From the NCBI GenBank assembly GCA_964427915.1, contig CAYRWA010000094.1, positions 1 to 64,000 of the forward strand: 64,000 nt of DNA, read 5' to 3'. Numbering within the stretch: position 1 is the stretch's first letter; each line of letters starts with the position of its first letter. The position numbers were made by a program, and so were the translations under genes. This document shows, piece by piece, positions 45,858 to 54,693 of this stretch. The DNA comes from JAGLCW01 sp964427915. Lineage in GTDB: Bacteria; Caldisericota; Caldisericia; UBA6126. A model generated the notes under the pieces. That model made no database searches and was not told where the DNA came from. It saw nothing but the letters and a program-made list of their open reading frames with translations.

Positions 45858-46997
45858 CTACTTTTTTGTTTCTAGTTGCGATTCTTTACAATTTTTATGA
45901 TTTTGTTTCCACACAACCTGCAGCAGGGCTCCAAACAAAACAATGGTTAAAAGGAAACTAAGAATGGACCCAGCGATTGGAATCCACTGGAGGAAGTATA
46001 GAATGACTACTCCGATGCAAACAGTGATCCAATCAAGGCGTTCTTTTTTTGTTATCCAATAGAATACAAAATATCCGGTTGCAATCCCAGCAAGTGCATG
46101 AGAAAACATCCAAATTGCTGTAGAACCAAGAAGCATTGAAAGAGCAACCTTCCACCCAAAACCAATAATGAAAAGAACAAGCAAGCCAATTGGCAGTGCT
46201 ACAAGAAATAAGAGACCTATTCCTAAGGAAACCCAAAAATTCTTTTGCACTGTTTCTACTGTCTTTTTAGTGTTCGTATGGAATAGATAAAAAACAAGGA
46301 AAGCCAAGAGAAGAGAAGACAATAAGGCAAATATCTTCGATCGAATCGGGAATGATTTTTTTGGTGGAGCTTCTGTTTCCACGGGTTTTGTAGGTGCTGG
46401 CTTTATGTCCATTGTCACAATGTCGGCATTGTCAGAAATAGAAAGAGATGCATTGCTACTGTACCGAAGTTCTTGGATTTGTGCTCCGTCTTCTATAATA
46501 ATGGTGTTTGCATTCATCTCAGCGCTACTGGATTTACCCATAAAACGAATGGTATCTCCGGAGAATTGCACCAACCCGTCTACAGTTCCTTCCATTGTTA
46601 ATGTGCTAGAAAGAACAAACAGGTTGCCTTCAATCGTGCTACTTGAGGAAATCTCTACGATGTTTCCTACAACAAAAACATCTCCTTGTACATTGCCTTC
46701 AATCCAAATTTTATTTCCACAAACAAAGGAATTACCTTGCGTAGTGCCTGATTGAGTGTAGTTGTTGCCCAGGGCGAATACGTCTTTGCCCGTGTTGGCG
46801 TTGTTTTTTATAGTCGAACCAATCAGGAAAAGATTGTGTTCCACTTCCACTGATGGAATCTGGTACATTTCACCTGCATAAAATGAATCTTTGTAAATGT
46901 TGAAAGTTTCAGGTTCTTCAGATGTCTGAGCAAAACTGTGAAAGGGAGTAAAAAGCATAAGAGCAAGAAGAAGCACAAAAATAATAGTTCTTTTCAC
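45858..46997 (-). CDS. Exported bactofilin-like (polymer-forming) domain fused to a membrane domain
   Basis: This 379-residue protein has a signal peptide ending in HSFAQ, a right-handed beta-helix-like region (residues about 50-175) with repeats such as GNKIWIEGNVQGDVFVVGN and IEGNLFVLSSTLTMEGTVDG, and a C-terminal part with about five membrane segments. The repeats match the polymer-forming cytoskeletal (bactofilin) pattern, but here the domain follows a signal peptide and so would be outside the cytoplasm. The GTG start at 46997 has AAGGAGG 6 bases upstream. Function unknown. Confidence 0.75.
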   Translation of the reverse strand: MKRTIIFVLLLALMLFTPFHSFAQTSEEPETFNIYKDSFYAGEMYQIPSVEVEHNLFLIGSTIKNNANTGKDVFALGNNYTQSGTTQGNSFVCGNKIWIEGNVQGDVFVVGNIVEISSSSTIEGNLFVLSSTLTMEGTVDGLVQFSGDTIRFMGKSSSAEMNANTIIIEDGAQIQELRYSSNASLSISDNADIVTMDIKPAPTKPVETEAPPKKSFPIRSKIFALLSSLLLAFLVFYLFHTNTKKTVETVQKNFWVSLGIGLLFLVALPIGLLVLFIIGFGWKVALSMLLGSTAIWMFSHALAGIATGYFVFYWITKKERLDWITVCIGVVILYFLQWIPIAGSILSFLLTIVLFGALLQVVWKQNHKNCKESQLETKK

Positions 46998-47008
46998 TTG
47001 TAGCCTCC

Positions 47009-47476
47009 TTAATATAGTGAATTGTATATAAAGAAATGAACAATACCCTTGCTAGCAAGGGTTACAATGCAACCTGCTATAACAAGACCAAGCAAAATAT
47101 AGAACAAGGAAGAAGCCTTGTGCATCCGGAGCAAAAAGGAAACAATCGATCCTGTATAAGCCCCTGTTCCTGGCAAGGGAATGGCGACTAAAAGCAAAAG
47201 ACCAATCCAACCATATTTATGAACCGTATTTTGTTTCCGTTCTGCATATAAAAGTGCTTTGTCAAACCATATCCACAAAAAAAAGTCTTGACGGTTTCGT
47301 AATGGTTCTAAAAGAGGCAACATGTATACTAGCATAATGGCAGGGATCAAATTACCCAGAATGGAAACTAGAAACACCATCTCCCATTCTAAGCCTGCTC
47401 CAATTCCGCTTGGGATAGACAAACGCAGTTCTCCAATTGGAGTCATTGCTAAAATAAATACATAAAATAGATTCAT
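47009..47476 (-). CDS. Putative small multidrug export protein (COG2426)
   Basis: This 155-residue membrane protein has the family blocks MTPIGELRLSIPSGI near 11, LGNLIPAIMLVYMLP near 40 and VAIPLPGTGAYTGSIVSFLL near 98. The family name suggests multidrug export but is weakly supported by experiment. It is followed by the bactofilin-like gene 11 bp later. No clear ribosome binding site precedes the ATG. Confidence 0.88.
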   Translation of the reverse strand: MNLFYVFILAMTPIGELRLSIPSGIGAGLEWEMVFLVSILGNLIPAIMLVYMLPLLEPLRNRQDFFLWIWFDKALLYAERKQNTVHKYGWIGLLLLVAIPLPGTGAYTGSIVSFLLRMHKASSLFYILLGLVIAGCIVTLASKGIVHFFIYNSLY

Positions 47477-47525
47477 GCATTTAGTATGAATTTGTTTTTC
47501 TATCTTTCAATCATAAAATGAAAAT

Positions 47526-48566
47526 ATGAACAATAAAAAAGTAATTCATATTGGTGACATTAGCATAGGTGGAGATTACCCCATTGCTATTCAAAGTATG
47601 CTCAGTTGTCACCCAGCTCAAAAATCACTAGCATTGACCCAAATAAAAGAATTAGAAGAAGTCGGGTGTCAAATTCTTCGAGTAGCTTTTCCTGATATGG
47701 AGGCTGTTGAGGCGATACCATTTCTTCTATCGAATTGCAAAATGCCCCTTGTTGCTGATGTTCATTTTCATCCTTCTATTGCTATGGAGTGTATCAAAAA
47801 AGGGGTTCATAAGCTTCGACTGAATCCATCCAATATAAAAAGAAAAGAAGATCAACAAAAAATTGTTCACTTAGCAAGGGAATACTCTGTACCCATCCGC
47901 ATAGGAGTGAATGGAGGGTCGTTTCACCGCGTGTTGACGGTAGAAGAAGCATTGAGCGAAATGCAATGTCTACTCCAAAAAGAGATTCAATTCCTCTTAG
48001 CGGAAGATTTTGATTCTATTGTTCTTTCGGTAAAAACCTCTGAGATTCGACTCAATTATGCATTGAATCAATGGGTTTACGATACCTTCCCATTCCCCAT
48101 TCACATAGGAGTTACAGAGGCGGGTCCTTTGATACCTGGCATCATCCAAACAGCCATTGGATTACAGCCGCTTTTGGAAAAGAAAATTGGCAACACAATT
48201 CGTGTATCCTTGACCGGAGAACTGCGAAGCGAAGTACTTGCAGCAAAATATTTACTACAAGCGTTTGATTTGCACAAAAGCGTCCGTATAACAAGTTGCC
48301 CAACATGTGGCCGATGCAAATGGGATGTGAAATCTTATGTGGAGAGACTAGAAAGAGATACTATGCCTATACAAAAATCAATTCATGTTGCCATGATGGG
48401 ATGCGAAGTGAATGGTCCTGGCGAAGCAGCAAATGCAGATATCGGCATGGCTGGGTCAGGCAATAAGGCGGTTCTATTTCGAAAAGGGATCATTCAATCA
48501 ACGGGAACAACGGAAGAGATATACCAGTTGTTGTTGCAAATGATCTTTTATTCTTGTGCAGATTGA
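47526..48566 (+). CDS. ispG: 4-hydroxy-3-methylbut-2-en-1-yl diphosphate synthase (IspG/GcpE)
   Basis: IspG converts MEcPP to HMBPP in the MEP isoprenoid pathway using a 4Fe-4S cluster. The 346-residue protein has IAIQSMLSCHP near 21, VADVHFHPSIA near 77, LRLNPSNI near 98, and the cluster ligands C258, C261 (CPTCGRC) and C293 with E300 (GCEVNGPGEA). Length is that of the short bacterial form. No other MEP gene is near. The ribosome binding site is poor. Its 3' end overlaps the mscS-like gene by 19 bp. Confidence 0.95.
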   Translation: MNNKKVIHIGDISIGGDYPIAIQSMLSCHPAQKSLALTQIKELEEVGCQILRVAFPDMEAVEAIPFLLSNCKMPLVADVHFHPSIAMECIKKGVHKLRLNPSNIKRKEDQQKIVHLAREYSVPIRIGVNGGSFHRVLTVEEALSEMQCLLQKEIQFLLAEDFDSIVLSVKTSEIRLNYALNQWVYDTFPFPIHIGVTEAGPLIPGIIQTAIGLQPLLEKKIGNTIRVSLTGELRSEVLAAKYLLQAFDLHKSVRITSCPTCGRCKWDVKSYVERLERDTMPIQKSIHVAMMGCEVNGPGEAANADIGMAGSGNKAVLFRKGIIQSTGTTEEIYQLLLQMIFYSCAD

Positions 48567-49618
48567 GGTTTAGTGTATACAAGTTGTGTGGGGTATGCGA
48601 ACTCAATTCCTTTTTCTTCAAACTTTTCAAAGATAGATACATTAATTGATTGTTGAATGTCCATATATTCATCATAGTTGTTGTTCAGGACATAATACAC
48701 AGTCTCAAAATTCAAACTAAAATCTCCAAAGTTTTTAAAATGACAACGACCAAACCGAACATTTGTTTTTTCTTCAACAATGGAGCGAATCAATACGGGG
48801 ACTTCTTTGACTAATGAGGACGGTGTTTCATACAAAATTCCGATAGCAAAAGAGGCTCTTCTTTCTTCCATTTTTTTATAGTTTTGGATCAGATTGTTGA
48901 CAAGCTGAGAATTGGAAAGAATAATTTCTTCTCCACTTACACTCTGAATGCGCGAACTAGCAAGTCCAATAGCCTTTAATGTCCCGCTTTGGTTGGAAAA
49001 AGCTACATAATCCCCTACTTCAAATGGCTTGTCTAAAATAATGGTAAAATAGCAAATGATATCTTCAACAATTCCTCTAGCTGCCATTGCACCTGCTAAT
49101 CCTAGTATACCAACAGAAGCGATCAGAGCTGTAACGTCAACTCCGAAATAATCAAGTACGATGAGACTCGAAATAACCCAAACAAAACCTGTTATGATTT
49201 GAATTAAACCTTTGAAATTTTCATGAGAAGAAGAAGTAGAGTATTGTTTTTTGAGTAAATGGTAAATCCAATTTTTTACCATTGCACTGACAGATTTTGT
49301 GACAATAACAACTGCGAAGAGGAAGAAAATTCGGTTTACCCAAACAGAAGCCGTGACAGAGAAATCGATAAACTGTAGGGAGATATAAACAACAAGTAGC
49401 TCACAAAGGGGCACAATGGTGGTTTTGATTAAATCGCAAACAATATCGTCCCATTGGGCTGTGGTTTCTTTTGTTTTGTTGATCAACCAGCAGATTAATA
49501 TTTTTCGGATCACAATGCGGGTAAACAGCAAACCAATCACCAATACAGAGAAAGCCCAGATGTAATTGACTACAGGATTGTTAAAAAAGGACAGCTCCAA
49601 AAAATCTGAAAAATTCAC
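48548..49618 (-). CDS. MscS-family mechanosensitive channel
   Basis: This 356-residue protein has four N-terminal membrane segments, the pore-lining TM3 (ASVGILGLAGAMAARGIVEDIICYF) and the MscS beta domain (FEVGDYVAFSNQSGTLKAIGLASSRIQSVSGEEIILSNSQLVNNLIQNY). It would release solutes under osmotic downshock. I chose the GTG at 49618 because GGAGG lies 7 bases upstream; the frame to 49684 would overlap the divergent gene and is rejected. It has the extra N-terminal membrane segments of the YbdG/YkuT kind. Confidence 0.92.
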   Translation of the reverse strand: MNFSDFLELSFFNNPVVNYIWAFSVLVIGLLFTRIVIRKILICWLINKTKETTAQWDDIVCDLIKTTIVPLCELLVVYISLQFIDFSVTASVWVNRIFFLFAVVIVTKSVSAMVKNWIYHLLKKQYSTSSSHENFKGLIQIITGFVWVISSLIVLDYFGVDVTALIASVGILGLAGAMAARGIVEDIICYFTIILDKPFEVGDYVAFSNQSGTLKAIGLASSRIQSVSGEEIILSNSQLVNNLIQNYKKMEERRASFAIGILYETPSSLVKEVPVLIRSIVEEKTNVRFGRCHFKNFGDFSLNFETVYYVLNNNYDEYMDIQQSINVSIFEKFEEKGIEFAYPTQLVYTKPQSAQE

Positions 49619-49674
49619 TATATATCCTCCAAGTTCATCGTTTATTATTCCATTACATTTACTATAATAGAAGA

Positions 49675-50232
49675 ATGAAAACAAAACAAAGTGTACACAA
49701 AAAGTATAGTATAGTTCGTTGGGTTTTTTTAGTGATATTGTTGATTTTTCTCTTTGTCTTTGGATTCTTTTCTATTCGTCATGCGAATCGGACTCCCGCT
49801 GACGTAAGCATTGATTCTGGAACATCTTCTTCCTTCGAAACTCCTGCATCCCAAAGTGGAAAAAAACAAACAGAAACACAATCCAACTCGCAAACAGAAA
49901 ACAATAAGCCTCCCATTGTGCCCGAGAAGATCGATAGTATTCCTACCAGAAAAAAAATTGATACACATGTCGTACCAAATGAATCTGTAGATATCGAAAT
50001 TCCTACACCTCCTGTTGGTGATATTGGTGCGGTACCTGACTACAACCAGCTTCTGCGGCTTAATGACTTACAAAAATCTTATGAATCTCTATCTACCTAC
50101 TTAGAGGAGCTAGAAAAAGAGATAAAGAATAACCCTTCCGATAGAGAACTACAAGAGTTGATTCGAGAAACCAAGAAACAATTAGAAAGAATTATCAAAG
50201 AAAGGGAGTCTATCCTCAATGGGGATTTTTGA
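49675..50232 (+). CDS. Membrane-anchored coiled-coil protein of unknown function
   Basis: This 185-residue protein has one N-terminal membrane segment (IVRWVFLVILLIFLFVFGFFSI), a long low-complexity Ser/Thr/Gln/Asn region (about 48-95), a Pro-rich stretch and a C-terminal coiled coil (LRLNDLQKSYESLSTYLEELEKEIKNN). I recognise no family. Its end overlaps the sdaAB start by 14 bp, so they are co-transcribed. Confidence 0.7.
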   Translation: MKTKQSVHKKYSIVRWVFLVILLIFLFVFGFFSIRHANRTPADVSIDSGTSSSFETPASQSGKKQTETQSNSQTENNKPPIVPEKIDSIPTRKKIDTHVVPNESVDIEIPTPPVGDIGAVPDYNQLLRLNDLQKSYESLSTYLEELEKEIKNNPSDRELQELIRETKKQLERIIKERESILNGDF

Positions 50233-50890
50233 TATTATTGGACCCGTGATGATTGGCCCCTCAAGTTCTCATACAGCCGGTGCAAACCGTATTGGATATA
50301 TGGCTGCTCTCTGCTACGGCAAACTATTCCATAACGTCGAGATAAAACTATATAATTCTTTTGCAAGCACTGGTTTTGGACATGGAACAGATCAGGCGAT
50401 TGTTGCAGGATTGTTGGGCTTTAAAATGGATGATGAAAGAATACCTTATGCATTTGAGATTGCAAAAGAAAGAAGCCTTGCTTACAATTTCCGTAAAAGT
50501 TATAAACGCGACCATCACCCAAATGAAGTGCGAATTGTATTTCATCGTGGCTCAGCCCAATCATTTCTCATTCGAGGAGTTTCTATTGGAGCCGGTAAAG
50601 CAAAAATTACGCAAGTACAAGAGGACAATGTTTCATTCGGAGGCGATCATGCAGTTTTGTTGCTTAACTATAAAGACATTACAGGCATGATAGGATTTAT
50701 TGGAGGTATTTTAGGGAAGCATCAGGTGAATGTTGCCTATATGCAAACTTCTCGAAATGCACTGAAGGGAACGGCTATGGCTATGTTAAAACTGGACGAA
50801 GAATGTCCTAAAGATGCAATTGTTGCATTAAGGAATCATTCCGACATGCATAGAGTGATTTCTATAAGGAAGCTGAACAATGAGTACTAA
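50219..50890 (+). CDS. sdaAB: L-serine dehydratase, iron-sulfur, beta subunit
   Basis: This 223-residue protein begins IFDIIGPVMIGPSSSHTAGANRIG, the hallmark of the SdaAB half, and ends with an ACT-type domain (DITGMIGFIGGILGKHQVNVAYMQT). With SdaAA it deaminates serine to pyruvate and ammonia using a 4Fe-4S cluster. The two subunits are separate here, as in Clostridia and Bacillus. The ATG overlaps the preceding gene; sdaAA overlaps its end by 11 bp. Confidence 0.95.
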   Translation: MGIFDIIGPVMIGPSSSHTAGANRIGYMAALCYGKLFHNVEIKLYNSFASTGFGHGTDQAIVAGLLGFKMDDERIPYAFEIAKERSLAYNFRKSYKRDHHPNEVRIVFHRGSAQSFLIRGVSIGAGKAKITQVQEDNVSFGGDHAVLLLNYKDITGMIGFIGGILGKHQVNVAYMQTSRNALKGTAMAMLKLDEECPKDAIVALRNHSDMHRVISIRKLNNEY

Positions 50891-51800
50891 AGAGATTCCA
50901 AATCGTATTCGCATTCGTTCAACACAAGATGTACGTCATTATTTAAAAACCTATCCATTTAAAGGGTTAACTGACTTTTTTATCGAATACGAATCAAGAA
51001 ACAGATTGCTTCCTAAAAATGAAGTTTATAAGCGAATGCAAAGCACCATTAAAGTCATGAAAGAATCCATCGAAAAAGGAAAAACAAAGGCTAATATAAC
51101 CCCAAGTGGCTTGATAAATGGTGGTTGTTATGCTTTTATGAAGAATTCTCCCGATACGGTTTCATTAGTAGGGGATTGGTTTAATACTATTATATCAAAC
51201 ACATTGGCTGTTTCTGAGCTAAATGCTTGTATGGGACGTATTGTCGCTTCTCCTACTGCAGGAGCTTGTGGGGTTATGCCAGGAGCATTTTTAACTATTT
51301 GTGAAAAATTTGAGATTCCAGAAGAGAGGCAAATTCAATCCTTATTTATTGCTGGTGGGATCGGTGAATTGATTCAAATCAATGCCTCGTTGTCTGGTTC
51401 TCAGCATGGGTGCCAGGCAGAGGTGGGTTCTGCTAGTGCAATTACTGCATCTGCTATTGTTTCGTTGTTCGAAATTTCTTTGGATAAAATAGAAAATGCC
51501 GCTGCTATGGCGCTAGCCAATTTGTTAGGTTTGGTATGCGATCCTGTGGCAGGCTTGGTTGAATTTCCATGTGTCAATCGTAATATTGCTGGTAGCGTGA
51601 ATGCTATTGCATGTGCCCAAATGGCCCTAGCTGGCCTAACGTCTCCTATCCCGTTTGACGAAGTAGTATCTGCCATGAAACAAATTGGAGACGACTTACC
51701 TGCTAGCTTAAAAGAAACATCGCGAGGCGGTTTAGCTACTACACCAACCGGTTTGCGAATTCAAAGGAAAGTGCGAGATGGTGACTCAGAGAAAAACTAA
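50880..51800 (+). CDS. sdaAA: L-serine dehydratase, iron-sulfur, alpha subunit
   Basis: This 306-residue catalytic subunit has GGCYAFMKNSPDT near 82, GRIVASPTAGACGVMPG near 118, ASLSGSQHGCQAEVGSA near 168 and CDPVAGLVEFPCVNRN near 221. The conserved cysteines here hold the oxygen-sensitive Fe-S cluster. AAGGAAG precedes the ATG by 7 bases. The next gene (stalk-domain protein) starts within its last 23 bp. Confidence 0.95.
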   Translation: MSTKEIPNRIRIRSTQDVRHYLKTYPFKGLTDFFIEYESRNRLLPKNEVYKRMQSTIKVMKESIEKGKTKANITPSGLINGGCYAFMKNSPDTVSLVGDWFNTIISNTLAVSELNACMGRIVASPTAGACGVMPGAFLTICEKFEIPEERQIQSLFIAGGIGELIQINASLSGSQHGCQAEVGSASAITASAIVSLFEISLDKIENAAAMALANLLGLVCDPVAGLVEFPCVNRNIAGSVNAIACAQMALAGLTSPIPFDEVVSAMKQIGDDLPASLKETSRGGLATTPTGLRIQRKVRDGDSEKN

Positions 51801-52317
51801 TACGTACTCTAGAGTATTGTGCAGCGTTTTATCAGGACTTGTCTTTCTGGGTTTGTTTTTTGGAAACACGCAAGCACTTCCTTCATTAGAAAAAGATTTG
51901 CATTTCATTGAATTACAAATTGATAATCCCTTCATGAATGTTGATGGCGTTACGATGAAAATTGATCCATTGTCGGATGCTGCTCCCATTATTGTCCCTT
52001 CTTGGAAACGTTCCATGATCCCTTTGAGAGGTGTTTTAGAACATATGGGAACTACCATAGAGTGGGGTGCCCAAGAAAAAAAGATCACAATATACCAAGA
52101 ACAAACTTCTACTGAGATCGTTCTTCATATTCATCAACCTAAAGCCCTTGTCCAAGGAGAAACATGTTGGATTGATGAAGAAGATCACAGAGTATCTCCC
52201 TTCATTATTGACAAAAGAGCATATGTCCCCGTTTTGTTTGTAGGAAAAACACTTCATGCAAAAGTAACATGGTATCCCAAAAATAAGTTTATATCTATTC
52301 AATGGGCAGATAAATGA
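51778..52317 (+). CDS. Exported copper-amine-oxidase-like stalk-domain protein
   Basis: This 179-residue protein has a signal peptide (VLCSVLSGLVFLGLFFGNTQA) and two stalk repeats (DNPFMNVDGVTMKID ... KRSMIPLRGVLEHMG and VQGETCWID ... KRAYVPVLFVGKTLHA), as in the C-termini of the proteins at 3310-5499 and 13146-15713, but here the stalks are the whole protein. It overlaps sdaAA by 23 bp and the next gene by 4 bp (ATGA). Confidence 0.8.
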   Translation: MVTQRKTNTYSRVLCSVLSGLVFLGLFFGNTQALPSLEKDLHFIELQIDNPFMNVDGVTMKIDPLSDAAPIIVPSWKRSMIPLRGVLEHMGTTIEWGAQEKKITIYQEQTSTEIVLHIHQPKALVQGETCWIDEEDHRVSPFIIDKRAYVPVLFVGKTLHAKVTWYPKNKFISIQWADK

Positions 52318-53192
52318 CAGGAGTAACCAATGTTTTTTCTTTAGGAAAAAACGGCATGTTCGGGTTTTTTGTTATTCATAAAGGTTTTTTGATTTACACG
52401 GATCCAGATAAAGAACCTCAAATTGAAATTCCAATCCGAATTCTCCAAGACGTACTTGTCGAAACGAGTAGGCCCAAAGAAAACATAAGCAATATGAAAA
52501 TCGTGTTTAACTTTGAAGTGGGATTTGAGATAGACCTACCAAGCTCGATTGCGGAAAAAGCGAAAATCTGGATTTTGAGCATACTTGGTATGCCCAACTC
52601 TGTGTATAGAGCTATTGAAAGAGAGGATCATACAGGATCTACTTCTCAGAAAAAACCCTCCCACATATATTCTGTTCTTATACTTCTATTCATCATTGGG
52701 TTTGTAGTTGTAGGAGCACTGTTTTTCTTTAAGCCCGTTTTGTTAAGCTCTGTGCGGAGTAACTTTATAAAACAAGATCCCTTTTTAGCGTTGGATTATC
52801 AAAAAAAAGGAATTGAGGAAGAGAAAAAAGGTCACATTACTTCTGCTATTAGTTTTTTTGAAACAGCATTGGGCTATCATCCAAAGAACCCAACAATTCG
52901 AGAAGATCTTGATAGGGTTTTGGAGAAGAGAATTGAACAAAATATAAGAGTTGGAAATTTTATTCGAGCAAAACAAGATTTGCACAAATTATCAAAAGAA
53001 AATCAAAATAGAAAAGTATATGCCGATAAACTCAAAGAAGCGTCCAAAAACCATACGATTAAGCTTGTGGATGTAACTGAAATCGTTCGATTGCTTTTTA
53101 GAAATGCATTTTCGGACGATCCACTGTTGCAACAAGAATTAAACGATAAACTTCAATTGTTTGGTCAAAAACTAGAGTTTATTCTCCAGTGA
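52314..53192 (+). CDS. Membrane protein with N-terminal PH-like and C-terminal helical-repeat parts
   Basis: This 292-residue protein lacks a signal peptide. Residues 1-95 are beta-rich (VFSLGKNGMFGFFVIHKGFLIY ... KIVFNFEVGFEID) and may be PH-like; a membrane segment follows at about 118-138 (IYSVLILLFIIGFVVVGALFFF), then a TPR-like helical part (DYQKKGIEEEKKGHITSAISFFETALGYHPKNPTIREDL). I do not recognise a named family. It ends the sdaAB operon and overlaps the convergent nuclease gene by 21 bp. Confidence 0.65.
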   Translation: MTGVTNVFSLGKNGMFGFFVIHKGFLIYTDPDKEPQIEIPIRILQDVLVETSRPKENISNMKIVFNFEVGFEIDLPSSIAEKAKIWILSILGMPNSVYRAIEREDHTGSTSQKKPSHIYSVLILLFIIGFVVVGALFFFKPVLLSSVRSNFIKQDPFLALDYQKKGIEEEKKGHITSAISFFETALGYHPKNPTIREDLDRVLEKRIEQNIRVGNFIRAKQDLHKLSKENQNRKVYADKLKEASKNHTIKLVDVTEIVRLLFRNAFSDDPLLQQELNDKLQLFGQKLEFILQ

Positions 53193-53852
53193 TAATACCT
53201 TTTGATATTTTTTTCGAAGATAAAAAATTGAAATAAGAGATGTAAAAATCTCTTGAGGAAGTTTTAACTCATCTCGAACCAACCATTTCTCCTGAAACAA
53301 TCCATTGCGCTTGTCTAGTCGTAATAGCAGTGCACAGTCTGGTGAATAAGTAGGGAAGGTTCTTGTTTCTCCTTTGTCGTCTACTGTGGCTGTTTCTAAC
53401 AAAAGAGCATATGCAGCTACCTGAAAATGATACTCCACACAAAGTTGGTTGGACGTTTTAATGTCAACGATACATACACGACCGTTAACTCTTGCAACAA
53501 TGTCTACGGTTCCACCAAAACCTAGCTCTTGATTCACCAACGATATTTCAGAGCCCAAAAATTGGATATCATTGCGAGAAACCCATTGTTTGAAAGCCTG
53601 AAAAGATCGATTAGCAGCCGTGAATAAGGGGTGCGCAGAAAAATCTTCTTCCTTGCCTTTGATTAAATTCTCAACCATCGTGTGCGCTATGGTGCCAGTT
53701 TCTGCAGCCTTATCACGGATAGATTCATAGGAGTATCCTTTTAAGCCAATGGAATTAGCCCATTTTAACAGATATGGCTTGTCAAGCTGCCCAATAATTG
53801 TCGTGACAGAGGGTAGTGATTCCTTGTTTTGATTGCAATACAAGTGTTTCAT
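53172..53852 (-). CDS. PD-(D/E)XK superfamily nuclease (RecB/Cas4-like)
   Basis: This 226-residue protein has LPSVTTIIGQLDKPYLLKWA near residue 13, TGTIAH near 52 (H57), then the catalytic set E102, D117 (GGTVDIVA) and D130-x-K132 (IVDIKTS), followed by HFQVAAYA with Q144. This is the layout of RecB-like/Cas4-like exonucleases. No helicase domain is attached. The ATG at 53852 lies 1 bp after the stop of the lipoprotein gene; a longer frame to 54014 would cover that gene and is rejected. No CRISPR or Cas gene is in the window. Confidence 0.82.
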   Translation of the reverse strand: MKHLYCNQNKESLPSVTTIIGQLDKPYLLKWANSIGLKGYSYESIRDKAAETGTIAHTMVENLIKGKEEDFSAHPLFTAANRSFQAFKQWVSRNDIQFLGSEISLVNQELGFGGTVDIVARVNGRVCIVDIKTSNQLCVEYHFQVAAYALLLETATVDDKGETRTFPTYSPDCALLLRLDKRNGLFQEKWLVRDELKLPQEIFTSLISIFYLRKKYQKVLSLENKL

Positions 53853-53853
53853 A

Positions 53854-54681
53854 TTATGAGTTTTGAATGGCAATAAAAATGGCTTCCTTTTGCTTGCTAA
53901 TAAAAGAGAAGATTGGAGGGTTCGTTGCGGGGTGTAAAACTGCATAAGGAATAGAAACAAGTTGATTGGTCTGTAAAACTTCTCCCAATGATTGTTCTTG
54001 AAGTTGTATAACATGTTCTTCCGAAAGGGCCACTCCGGATGGGTCTGTAAAATATATGTTGGTGTCGTCTAGTGGGTAATGATCGGTGGATTCGAGAGAG
54101 ATCAGCTTTATGTGCACAACAAAAGTGGTGTATTGTTCATTATCGCTGGGCTGTGTTGCAAAAGGATCGTGCTGAGCAACAATTTTGGTTGCGTCTTTTT
54201 CTGTTTTCACATTGTCAATCATCATGGCAAGAGTGGTTTTGCCAGTAAATTCATCATCAAAGGTAACTTCGTACCATGTTTCTGGTTGCCCGGGGTTCTC
54301 TATACTTAATGTTTCGGCTCCAGAAGGAATAGCCGATGTAGAAACAGGCATTGAAAAACTGATTGTCTCGTTGGAAGGTTCATAATACAGGTCTTTCATT
54401 TGACAAAAATCTTTAAAGAATGACAAGGGAACCATGGTTCGACCATCAATTTCCTGCACTGCGATATCAAATTCTATAGGAATATCATTTACATAGATGA
54501 TGGGCGAACCTACCTTTAGAGCAAATTGCACTGTTTCAACAGAAGAAGATTCCTTTTCAGTAGAGGGTTCGTTTGCTGTAGCAGGGCTAGAAGGTTTCGA
54601 TTGAAAAAGAGTTCCTATAGAACAAGAACTCAAAGAAAAAACGATACAAAATAGAGGGATCCATTTTAGCATTAATTTCAT
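53854..54681 (-). CDS. Lipoprotein with one stalk-like domain
   Basis: This 275-residue protein has a lipoprotein signal (LKWIPLFCIVFSLSSC, lipobox LSSC), a Ser/Glu-rich linker, one partial copper-amine-oxidase-like stalk (SPIIYVNDIPIEFD...GRTMVPLSFFKDFC) and a beta-rich C-terminal domain (FVVHIKLISLESTDHYPLDDTNIYFTD) that resembles DUF4352-type immunoglobulin-like domains. AAGGAG precedes the ATG. It lies between the dGTPase and nuclease genes. Confidence 0.72.
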   Translation of the reverse strand: MKLMLKWIPLFCIVFSLSSCSIGTLFQSKPSSPATANEPSTEKESSSVETVQFALKVGSPIIYVNDIPIEFDIAVQEIDGRTMVPLSFFKDFCQMKDLYYEPSNETISFSMPVSTSAIPSGAETLSIENPGQPETWYEVTFDDEFTGKTTLAMMIDNVKTEKDATKIVAQHDPFATQPSDNEQYTTFVVHIKLISLESTDHYPLDDTNIYFTDPSGVALSEEHVIQLQEQSLGEVLQTNQLVSIPYAVLHPATNPPIFSFISKQKEAIFIAIQNS

Positions 54682-54693
54682 CTGTAGCTCTCC

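Noticed and set aside
53172..53852. Cas4-like nuclease as a sign of a CRISPR locus
   Set aside because: No repeat-spacer array or other cas gene is visible in the window; the general RecB-like label is safer.
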